Shown here piece by piece: positions 1 to 5,154 of a stretch of 5,154 nt of DNA. This DNA comes from an uncultured Clostridia bacterium (GTDB lineage Bacteria; Bacillota; Clostridia; Saccharofermentanales; Saccharofermentanaceae): positions 1-5,154 of the forward strand of contig CAMJGB010000146.1 of assembly GCA_946405115.1 (NCBI GenBank), in the 5' to 3' direction. The notes under the pieces are model-generated. The model worked only from the letters and a program-made list of their open reading frames with translations. It had not been told where the DNA came from and made no database searches. The translations under genes and the position numbers were made by a program. Positions within the stretch are counted from its first letter, which is position 1. Each line of letters begins with the position of its first letter.

Positions 1-54
1 TGTGCCGACAATACTTGGCTGGCGACGGCCCGGGAAGATAGGTTGCTGCCGGTT
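1..54 (+). rRNA. rrf: 5S ribosomal RNA, 3' end (5' part outside window)
   Basis: The first ~50 bases align by eye with the 3' half of bacterial 5S rRNA. CCGA at 5-8 and the following ATAC match the CCGAUGGUA-type segment. A stem GGCTG/CGGCC (17-21 with 26-30) closed by a GCGA tetraloop fits helix IV. AAGATAGG at 35-42 fits the conserved loop-E strand (GAGAGTAGG in other bacteria), and CTGCCGG (46-52) fits the 3' terminal strand that pairs with the missing 5' end. Spacing between these landmarks agrees with E. coli 5S to within about a base. The exact 3' end (52-55) is inferred. The gene is normally last in an rRNA operon, which the terminator just downstream supports. Confidence 0.85.
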
Positions 55-59
55 TATAT

Positions 60-98
60 GAAGCCTTATGCGCTAAACGCATAAGGCTTCTTTCATTT
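60..98 (+). terminator. Rho-independent terminator of the rRNA operon
   Basis: A perfect 13-bp inverted repeat (GAAGCCTTATGCG at 60-72, CGCATAAGGCTTC at 78-90) encloses a 5-base CTAAA loop and is followed directly by TTTCATTT (91-98). The T-rich run lies only on the plus-strand 3' side, so it acts on transcripts coming from the 5S gene. It begins within about 8 bases of the predicted 5S end. The T run is interrupted by CA, which may allow some read-through toward walR. Confidence 0.9.
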
Positions 99-122
99 AC
101 CGGAAAATTGCTTGAAATGTGT

Positions 123-151
123 TTGCCACAAAAAAACTTTATTGCTATCAT
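123..151 (+). promoter_or_regulatory. SigA-type promoter of the wal operon
   Basis: The -35 element TTGCCA (123-128) and the -10 element TATCAT (146-151) are separated by the optimal 17 bases. An extended -10 TG lies at 143-144, one base upstream of the -10. The spacer contains a run of seven A (130-136). Transcription would start near 157-159, giving a leader of about 33 bases before the walR ATG. It is the only good promoter match between the rRNA terminator and walR. Activity is inferred from sequence only. Confidence 0.75.
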
Positions 152-155
152 AAAT

Positions 156-167
156 TGTAATGTTACA
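156..167. promoter_or_regulatory. Small dyad at the expected transcription start, possible operator
   Basis: TGTAA (156-160) and TTACA (163-167) are perfect inverted arms around a TG centre. The site lies directly downstream of the -10 element, at the predicted start site. TGTAAT (156-161) and TGTTAC (161-166) each fit the TGTWAH half-site known for WalR. However, they do not have the 11-base direct-repeat spacing of a classical WalR box, so this may be a different operator or chance. An RNA hairpin with a 2-base loop is not feasible, so a protein site is likelier than a structured leader. Confidence 0.35.
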
Positions 168-190
168 TTTTCCAATGGAGACGGATTAAT

Positions 191-901
191 ATGGAAAAAA
201 TCTTGATTGTTGATGACGAACCGCAGATAGTCTCTTCAGTTTCAGACGTTTTGGGAAGCTTCGGCTTTGATACAATATCTTCCACAGATCCCAAGGAGGG
301 TCTTCGAATGGCCGAGGAGATGGCTCCCGACCTTATTATCCTCGATTGGATGATGCCTAATATGAATGGTCTTCAGTTCACAGATGAACTGCGTAAGGCC
401 GGTCATGATACACCTATTCTCTTCCTTACAGCTAAGGGAGATCTTAAGGTATATGAGATCGAAGCCTTGAGAAGAGGCGCCGACGATTATATGCCTAAGC
501 CTTTTGATCCGACTCTCCTTATCGAAAGAGTTAAGGTTATCCTTAAGAGAGTTAAGAGAGGATCAGCTGACACTAAGGCTGACAACTCCAAGCATACATA
601 TTGCAACGGAGAGCTTGTTATTGATTATGATGCGATGCAGGTTTTGGTTAACGGCGTAAGCTGCGACCTGACATCCAATGAATTTAAACTTGTACAGTAT
701 CTTGAGCAGAACGCAGGACGTGTCTGCACAAGAGATGAGTTATTGTCCCGTGTATGGAATTATGCTTTCTCCGGTGACGTTCGTACTGTTGACGTTACGG
801 TAAGAAGAACTAGAAGAAAGATCGAGCCTAACCAGGCTAATTACAAGTACATCCTCACGAGACGCGGCTCGGGTTATTATTTCCCGAAGGAATTCGACTA
901 A
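191..901 (+). CDS. walR: WalR/YycF-type response regulator, OmpR/PhoB family
   Basis: This is a DNA-binding response regulator of 236 residues, the usual size for the family. The N-terminal receiver domain (about 3-120) has the acidic pair D8-D9, phospho-acceptor D52 in LDWMMPNMNG, T80 in FLTAKGD and K103 in MPKPFDP. After a linker, a C-terminal winged-helix domain (about 138-234) carries RTVDVTVRRTRRKIE (198-212) and LTRRGSGYYF (222-231), very close to the WalR recognition helix and wing. All phosphorelay residues are present. The ATG at 191 is preceded by GGAG (177-180) with a 10-base spacer, and the protein begins with the expected MEKILIVDDE. It is first in the operon and 12 bases upstream of its likely kinase. 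In Bacillota, WalR controls peptidoglycan hydrolases and is often essential. PhoP-like regulators are the alternative, but the wing motif and the walJ/rlmH neighbourhood favour WalR. Confidence 0.9.
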   Translation: MEKILIVDDEPQIVSSVSDVLGSFGFDTISSTDPKEGLRMAEEMAPDLIILDWMMPNMNGLQFTDELRKAGHDTPILFLTAKGDLKVYEIEALRRGADDYMPKPFDPTLLIERVKVILKRVKRGSADTKADNSKHTYCNGELVIDYDAMQVLVNGVSCDLTSNEFKLVQYLEQNAGRVCTRDELLSRVWNYAFSGDVRTVDVTVRRTRRKIEPNQANYKYILTRRGSGYYFPKEFD

Positions 902-913
902 GGAAATCCAATT

Positions 914-2887
914 ATGATCGCTTTTATCACATCGCATTTCGCGCTGTGTGTAGTCGGTGTTTGCATCCTTATCTTCTTAGGACTCGCCGTCGGCTATATT
1001 GTGGGCAATAATGTCTACAATCACAACGCAGACGAACAGGTTAAAAGCGTAATCGAGAAGCTCGAATATCAGGGCCAGGTAAGATCATCCATCATCGACA
1101 ACGTAAGTCTCGGTGTCATCACTTACGATGCAAACGGTATCGTATACAACAATCACACCATTGAGACTATGGACGGATTCCTGTATGGACAGCCCGTTCC
1201 TGCTACAATGGATGCCTTCCTCGACAGATTCGAGAACGGCAATCACCTTAAATCTGATTATTTATTAAATATAGATAATACTGATTCAGCTATCAGAGTA
1301 AATTACAACACAGATAAGAAGATATTCGAGATCAAGATCCTTCATAAGATCTATGAGAACATGCGCCTTGATATCGTCATCGTCGATGACATCACTCAGA
1401 TTAAGGACGACGAGAGAAGACAGAAGGATCTTGCTGCAAACGTATCACACGAACTTAAGACACCTCTTACCGTAATCAGGGCATCAGAGGTATTCGTTAA
1501 GAATATTACTCCCGACAACATGCCTTCTTACGAGCAGATCAAGACATGGGGCAACAGAGTTGTCGTCAATGCAGTAAGAATGCAGGACATCGTTCAGGAC
1601 TTCCTTACTCTGTCCATGTGTCAGGATAAGGTTCCCATGACAATTGTAGATATCGGCGAGATCATCGGCCGTGCAGTAGCATCCGTTGCCGAGTATCCCG
1701 GAAGAGACAAGGTAGAAATCACGGTTCCTGAGGATATGTACTATCCGCTCGTTTACGGTAACGAGAACCTCGTGATGAGAGTTGTCATCAATCTTCTTAC
1801 GAATGCCATCAAGTATATCTCTTATGACGGTAAGACAGAGCCCAACAAGGTAGATATCAAGGTTTCTGCAATCGGTGACCGTATCGGAATTGAAGTAAGC
1901 GATAACGGCAGAGGCGTTCCTGAGAAGGATGTTGATTATCTGTTCGAGAGATTCTTCAGAGTTGATAATTCAGGATCAAGAGAAGCAGGCGGTTCCGGTA
2001 TCGGACTTGCCATCGTTAAGGACATCGTGGATATGCACGAGGGTACGATCACGGTGAATACGAAGCTCGGAGTAGGTTCCTCATTCACGATAATGCTTCC
2101 TGTTGCAGGAGCCGTATTCGAGAATGTCTATGAGGATGCAAAGACCGGTATCATCAGCGAGAAGCCTTATTTCAGGTCCGCAGCTGACTTCATCTCACTT
2201 CAGGCAGTCGAAGTTGCACGTTCAATGGGTTATGACGACGTTGAGGGCCTTGCGGATGAATTCGAGAATATCCCGTTAACGGAGAATACATTAAGAGATA
2301 AGAAGCTCGTTGAGCTTTTGCAGGCATTCGGCGACGAGAGATATACGGATCTTGTCGATGAGCTTACATTCATTGAGCCCGATATGCTCGACGAGGCCGT
2401 AAATGTTATCGAGAACTCTGACGAGAGAAGCGAGATGCTTTTCGATGAGGAGGAAGAGGCAGCAATAGAGGAAGAAGCAGAGGAGACGGACGAGCCTGTT
2501 GTGATTGATCCTGAAGTGGAGAAGATCTTCGACGAGATCGTCGATCCCGAGATTCCCGAGGAGCCTCAGGAGACCGAGGAGGAGAGAGCTGCAAGAGAGG
2601 ACCGTGAGAGAAGAGAAGAGGCGAAGGCTATCCTTACAGCCCAGATCCTGCCGAGAGCCGTGCCCGTAAAACCCGCACCGCAGGCATCAGAGCAGGCTGC
2701 CCCCGAAGAGTCCAGAAAGCAGGCAGTAACGGTTCATCCCGAGGAAACAGTGGCAAAGAAGACCACTCCCAGGAAGAAGAGGAAGGGAAGTCTTTTCCTT
2801 GACTTAACAGCCTCTACCGAAGATAATAATGAGGCGCAAATCCAGTCTGCAGTAAGACAGGTTCTGGACGAGACGGAAGGAAAGTAA
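914..2887 (+). CDS. walK: WalK-like PAS sensor histidine kinase with long C-terminal extension
   Basis: This is a membrane sensor kinase of 657 residues, probably the partner of the upstream WalR-type regulator. One hydrophobic segment (about 9-30) anchors it. A short linker follows, then a PAS-like domain (about 56-160), a HisKA dimerisation domain with NVSHELKTPLTVI (176-188; phospho-acceptor H179, ExxT phosphatase motif E180/T183) and an HATPase_c domain. The ATPase has the N box NLLTNAIKY (N293, N297), G1 SDNGRGVP (329-336), F box LFERFFRV (343-350) and G2 GGSGIGLAIVKD (359-370). The kinase core ends near residue 398 and looks catalytically complete. No HAMP or extracytoplasmic sensor domain is seen; this resembles the single-membrane-segment streptococcal WalK (VicK) more than Bacillus WalK. 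About 255 further residues form an unrecognised tail. The start ATG has AAGGA at 900-904. A PhoR-type kinase is the alternative name. Confidence 0.85.
   Translation: MIAFITSHFALCVVGVCILIFLGLAVGYIVGNNVYNHNADEQVKSVIEKLEYQGQVRSSIIDNVSLGVITYDANGIVYNNHTIETMDGFLYGQPVPATMDAFLDRFENGNHLKSDYLLNIDNTDSAIRVNYNTDKKIFEIKILHKIYENMRLDIVIVDDITQIKDDERRQKDLAANVSHELKTPLTVIRASEVFVKNITPDNMPSYEQIKTWGNRVVVNAVRMQDIVQDFLTLSMCQDKVPMTIVDIGEIIGRAVASVAEYPGRDKVEITVPEDMYYPLVYGNENLVMRVVINLLTNAIKYISYDGKTEPNKVDIKVSAIGDRIGIEVSDNGRGVPEKDVDYLFERFFRVDNSGSREAGGSGIGLAIVKDIVDMHEGTITVNTKLGVGSSFTIMLPVAGAVFENVYEDAKTGIISEKPYFRSAADFISLQAVEVARSMGYDDVEGLADEFENIPLTENTLRDKKLVELLQAFGDERYTDLVDELTFIEPDMLDEAVNVIENSDERSEMLFDEEEEAAIEEEAEETDEPVVIDPEVEKIFDEIVDPEIPEEPQETEEERAAREDRERREEAKAILTAQILPRAVPVKPAPQASEQAAPEESRKQAVTVHPEETVAKKTTPRKKRKGSLFLDLTASTEDNNEAQIQSAVRQVLDETEGK
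938..1003 (+). other. Single N-terminal transmembrane segment of the kinase
   Basis: Kinase residues about 9-30 form one uninterrupted hydrophobic helix (FALCVVGVCILIFLGLAVGY at 9-28). Only about eight residues precede it, so nothing sizeable can lie outside the membrane. The PAS and catalytic domains must be cytoplasmic. Signals are therefore likely sensed within the membrane, through partner proteins or in the cytoplasm. Topology is inferred from composition. Confidence 0.8.
2111..2884 (+). other. Unrecognised C-terminal extension of the kinase (residues about 400-657)
   Basis: WalK-type kinases normally stop just after the SSFTIMLPV-like end of the ATPase domain; here about 255 residues follow in frame. 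Three zones are visible. Residues about 416-503 are mixed and probably helical, and could be a small folded domain. Residues about 504-575 are extremely acidic, then rich in alternating E and R (EERAAREDRERREEAKAI, 556-573), suggesting a long charged helix. Residues about 576-657 are rich in P, A and basic residues, with a PRKKRKGS cluster (619-626) and a short final helix-like segment. I recognise no family. Codon use looks like the rest of the gene and the frame is intact to the stop, so this is not an obvious frameshift artefact. Confidence 0.7.
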
Positions 2888-2891
2888 TTTG
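2875..2891 (+). promoter_or_regulatory. Ribosome binding site that fixes the TTG start of murA
   Basis: GGAAGGA (2875-2881) lies inside the last kinase codons, 7 bases before TTG at 2889-2891. The kinase stop TAA (2885-2887) sits between them, one base from the start. This spacing, together with conserved MurA sequence beginning a few residues in (FKITGGKPLNGHVNVSGSKN at 6-25), selects TTG. No ATG or GTG in this frame lies near enough. The layout suggests translational coupling to the kinase. Confidence 0.85.
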
Positions 2892-4211
2892 GATTCATAT
2901 TCTTTTAAGATAACAGGCGGAAAACCGCTTAATGGTCATGTTAACGTCAGCGGAAGCAAGAACGCCGTATTGGGCATACTTGCTGCTGCCATGATGATCG
3001 ACGGCACATGTACTCTCGAGAACGTCCCTGACATCTCTGACGTACATGTAATGGTTAAGATCTGTGAGTCCATCGGAGCCAAGATCGAGACTGAACTCGC
3101 TCCCGAAGGCTCAGTTACACTTCACATAGATCCCAGAGGAATCAATACTTACGAGGCAACGGAACCCAGCGTGTCCAAGATCAGAGCTTCGTATTACCTT
3201 CTAGGTGCGCTCCTTGGCAGATGTGGCAAGGCTTCGCTTCGTATGCCGGGCGGATGCGACTTCGGTCAGCGTCCTATCGACCTTCACCTCAAGGCCTTCA
3301 GACAGATGGGTGCCAAGGGTGCAGATTACAGAAACATAAACGGCGGTATCATATCGCTTCATGCGGAACCTCTTCACGGCGCGAAGATCTTCCTTGATAT
3401 TGTAAGCGTCGGTGCGACTATCAATGTAATGCTCGCAGCAGCAAAGGCTCAGGGCAAGACTACAATTGTCAATGCAGCCAAAGAGCCTCATATCGTTGAC
3501 GTCGCGAACTTCCTTAACTCGATGGGTGCGAAGATAAAGGGTGCCGGTACCGATACGATCAAGATCGTCGGTGTTCCTCATCTTCCCGGAAACTTCACAT
3601 ATTCGATCATTCCCGATCAGATCGAGACAGGAACTTATATGATCGCTGCAGCTGTTACGGGCGGCGATGTCACGATCCATAACATCATCCCTACACATAT
3701 GGACCCTCTTTCTTCCAAGATGCGAGAGATGGGCTACACTATCGAAGAGGGTGATGACTTCTTAAGAGTTTACAGAGATCCGGAAGAACAGATCTGGGGC
3801 ACGAACGTTAAGACGGCTCCCTATCCCGGATTCCCTACTGATCTCCAGCCTCAGACCGTAGTTCTCCTGTGCCTTTCCGAGGGACAGAGCAAGATGGATG
3901 AGGATGTCTGGGAGAACAGATACCAGTATATTCCCGAGCTTACCCGTATGGGTGCCAATATCAATATCTTCGGGCATTTCGCGCTTATTAACGGCATAAG
4001 CCACTTTAACCCCGCGCAGGTAAGAGCTACTGACCTTCGTGCAGGTGCGGCTTTGGTTTGTGCTGCGTTGGCTGCTGACGGTACTTCTTATATCGACGAG
4101 GCAAGAAGGATCGACAGAGGTTACGAGAAGATCGTAGATAAGCTTAAGTCTTTAGGTGCTGATATCGAGGTTGCAGGAAGCATAGGTCTTTACGAGGACC
4201 GCGAGGCTTAA
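2889..4211 (+). CDS. murA: UDP-N-acetylglucosamine 1-carboxyvinyltransferase (MurA)
   Basis: This cytoplasmic enzyme transfers enolpyruvate from phosphoenolpyruvate to UDP-GlcNAc, the first committed step of peptidoglycan synthesis. The 440-residue product is slightly longer than the usual 417-430 and spans both EPSP-synthase-like domains. Visible landmarks are SGSKNAVLGILAAAMM (21-36; K24, N25), R99 in SKIRASYYLLG, the catalytic-loop cysteine C123 and R128 in PGGCDFGQRPIDLHL, the catalytic aspartate D318 in PYPGFPTDLQPQ, ENRYQYIPELTRMGA (342-356), R384 in TDLRAGAALV and R410 in RIDRGYEKIVDKL. All residues expected for catalysis are present. The loop residue is Cys rather than Asp, so the enzyme should be of the fosfomycin-sensitive type. 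It follows the kinase by one base and overlaps walJ by one base. Bacillota often carry two MurA paralogues; which one this is cannot be told here. Confidence 0.96.
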   Translation: MDSYSFKITGGKPLNGHVNVSGSKNAVLGILAAAMMIDGTCTLENVPDISDVHVMVKICESIGAKIETELAPEGSVTLHIDPRGINTYEATEPSVSKIRASYYLLGALLGRCGKASLRMPGGCDFGQRPIDLHLKAFRQMGAKGADYRNINGGIISLHAEPLHGAKIFLDIVSVGATINVMLAAAKAQGKTTIVNAAKEPHIVDVANFLNSMGAKIKGAGTDTIKIVGVPHLPGNFTYSIIPDQIETGTYMIAAAVTGGDVTIHNIIPTHMDPLSSKMREMGYTIEEGDDFLRVYRDPEEQIWGTNVKTAPYPGFPTDLQPQTVVLLCLSEGQSKMDEDVWENRYQYIPELTRMGANINIFGHFALINGISHFNPAQVRATDLRAGAALVCAALAADGTSYIDEARRIDRGYEKIVDKLKSLGADIEVAGSIGLYEDREA

Positions 4212-5005
4212 TGGAGCTCGTTCCTTTATTCTCGGGAAGCAGCGGCAACTGTACGCTGGTACGTGCTAACGGTGCTAATATTCTCATAGACGCAGGTAAG
4301 AATTGTAAGGCGATAAAGGAAGCGCTTGCTGTCGTAGGCACGGATCCTTCCTCTATCGATGCCGTTCTTATTACGCACAGTCACGTCGACCACGTAAGCG
4401 GACTTGATGTGTTCATAAGAAAATACCCTTCCAAGATCTACGCTACGAGTGAAACTTTCTTCGGTATGAGAAGAAGGTTTACAAAGCCTCACGACGAGAC
4501 CCCCGATATCTTAATTAATCCCGGCGAGTCTTATGAGATCGTTCCCGGCGTTATCATGGAGGCCATAAGCACACCTCATGATGCGAGAGGCTCCTGCTGC
4601 TATAAGATCAACGACGGCAGCAGATCGTGCATGGTAGCTACGGATTTGGGCTACATGACAGAGGACATAATGGAATTCGCGAAGGGCGTCGATGCGATGC
4701 TCATCGAATCCAATTACGATATAAGAATGCTCGTGTACGGCGACTATCCCGAGGACCTTAAGGCAAGGATTGCGGGCGAGGGCGGACACATGAGCAACGA
4801 CGAATGCGCACAGGCGGTAAAGTTCTTCATCGACAACGGTACGAAGAAGTTCTTCTTGGGCCACCTTTCTGAGAATAACAACACACCTTCAAAGGCTGAA
4901 ACTACAGTATGTGAGTATCTTGCTTCACAGAAGCTTAGAAACGGCGTCGACTACGAGATGCGAGTCGCTAACCGTTACGAGCCCACCGAGGGGTTCTCTT
5001 TCTGA
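4211..5005 (+). CDS. walJ: WalJ/YycJ-type metallo-beta-lactamase-fold hydrolase
   Basis: This 264-residue protein matches the usual length of WalJ (YycJ). It opens with the typical LFSGSSGNCTLV (6-17) and LIDAGKNCKAI (25-35). Metal-binding motifs are complete: HSHVDH (56-61), H123 in STPHDARGS, D145 in VATDLGY and H218 in LGHLSENNNTP. IESNYD (165-170) and GHMSNDECA (192-200) are further WalJ hallmarks. It should bind two metal ions. Relatives are described as 5'-3' exonuclease-like and are tied to the coordination of cell division with DNA replication and to wall phenotypes; the physiological substrate is not certain. The ATG at 4211 shares its A with the murA stop (TAATG), implying translational coupling; GAGG at 4203-4206 is a close, weak ribosome site. 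Assignment to the subfamily is strong; the reaction is inferred from relatives. Confidence 0.93.
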   Translation: MELVPLFSGSSGNCTLVRANGANILIDAGKNCKAIKEALAVVGTDPSSIDAVLITHSHVDHVSGLDVFIRKYPSKIYATSETFFGMRRRFTKPHDETPDILINPGESYEIVPGVIMEAISTPHDARGSCCYKINDGSRSCMVATDLGYMTEDIMEFAKGVDAMLIESNYDIRMLVYGDYPEDLKARIAGEGGHMSNDECAQAVKFFIDNGTKKFFLGHLSENNNTPSKAETTVCEYLASQKLRNGVDYEMRVANRYEPTEGFSF

Positions 5006-5006
5006 T

Positions 5007-5154
5007 ATGAAGATTACGTTGGTGTGCCCCGGCAAGATCCGCGAGAAGTGGCTCCAGGAAGGTGTCGAGGAGTATGTTAAGCGCCTCGGTAAATACTGCA
5101 AGACCGAGATCATTGAGGTCGAAGCAAGTCCCGACTACATCCCCATGGAACGTG
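5007..5154 (+). CDS. rlmH: 23S rRNA pseudouridine-1915 N3-methyltransferase RlmH, 5' part
   Basis: Translation from ATG at 5007 gives 49 complete codons before the window ends. It begins MKITLVCPGKIREKWLQEG (1-19) and continues with VEEYVKRLGKYCKTEIIEV (20-38). This is the very conserved RlmH N-terminus (MKI-hydrophobic-GKIKEK, EYxKRL, EIIEV). RlmH is a SPOUT-class enzyme of about 155-160 residues that uses SAM to methylate the pseudouridine at 23S position 1915 in the intersubunit bridge helix. The SAM-binding knot lies in the missing C-terminal part, so completeness cannot be judged. The start follows the walJ stop by one base. GAGGGG (4988-4993) is 13 bases upstream, rather far for a ribosome site, so translation may rely on coupling. 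RlmH near walJ is common in Bacillota. Confidence 0.93.
   Translation, partial: MKITLVCPGKIREKWLQEGVEEYVKRLGKYCKTEIIEVEASPDYIPMER

Noticed and set aside
60..90. Hairpin considered as a riboswitch or regulatory leader of walR
   Set aside because: It lies upstream of the predicted wal promoter and immediately after the 5S gene with a T-rich tail, so it is best explained as the rRNA operon terminator.
112..140. Alternative promoter using TTGAAA at 112-117
   Set aside because: At 17-base spacing the -10 would be AACTTT, a poor match. The TTGCCA/TATCAT pair is far better.
1251..1285. AT-rich patch within the kinase gene resembling an internal promoter (TATTAAATATAGATAAT)
   Set aside because: No -35 partner at suitable spacing was evident and it lies inside the PAS coding region with an intact frame.
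2406..2594. A minus-strand open frame rich in S, P, R and L opposite the kinase tail
   Set aside because: Its low-complexity product is simply the reverse reading of the GA-rich acidic stretch of the kinase; there is no ribosome site or family match.
2111..2884. Kinase tail considered as a separate gene fused by a sequencing error
   Set aside because: There is no stop, frame shift or internal ribosome site with a start near the end of the ATPase domain, and codon use is continuous. I keep it as part of the kinase.
3201..3698. A 165-residue open frame on the minus strand inside murA
   Set aside because: It lies wholly within a strongly conserved MurA frame, has no recognisable motif and a composition typical of an antisense shadow.
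4511..4864. A 117-residue minus-strand open frame inside walJ
   Set aside because: It is entirely opposite the metal-binding core of WalJ and shows no independent coding evidence.

Overview
The window looks like part of the chromosome of a low-to-moderate-GC Gram-positive bacterium. It is most likely from Bacillota, class Clostridia, but I cannot name a genus. The main reason is gene order: a WalR-type response regulator, its PAS histidine kinase, a WalJ/YycJ-type metallo-hydrolase and RlmH in one direction is a Bacillota hallmark. GGAG/AGGA ribosome binding sites and a canonical SigA-type promoter agree.

Layout: bases 1 to about 54 are the 3' end of a 5S rRNA gene, so a co-directional rRNA operon ends here. 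A 13-bp perfect hairpin followed by a T-rich stretch (60-98) terminates it. The leader (about 99-190) carries a well-matched promoter (TTGCCA, 17 bp, TATCAT with an extended TG) and a small dyad (TGTAA-TG-TTACA) at the expected transcription start. Five tightly packed plus-strand genes follow: walR (191-901), a walK-like kinase (914-2887), murA with a TTG start (2889-4211), walJ (4211-5005) and the first 49 codons of rlmH (5007 onward, cut by the window end). The gaps are 12, 1, -1 and 1 bases, and I see no internal terminator, so this reads as one operon.

Working together: WalR and WalK form the two-component system that in Bacillota matches cell-wall hydrolase activity to growth. MurA makes the first committed peptidoglycan precursor step. 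WalJ is a metallo-beta-lactamase-fold protein linked to wall and division or DNA transactions. RlmH methylates the 23S rRNA and commonly travels with this cluster. The position held by walH/walI in Bacillus is taken here by murA, putting a wall-synthesis enzyme under the same promoter as the wall-sensing system.

Most of the window is recognisable core genome. The least explained part is a roughly 255-residue C-terminal extension on the kinase (about 2111-2884): a possibly folded segment, then a very acidic and highly charged stretch, then a proline/basic tail. The kinase also has only one membrane segment, with no extracytoplasmic domain and no clear HAMP. I found no mobile element, CRISPR array or tRNA.
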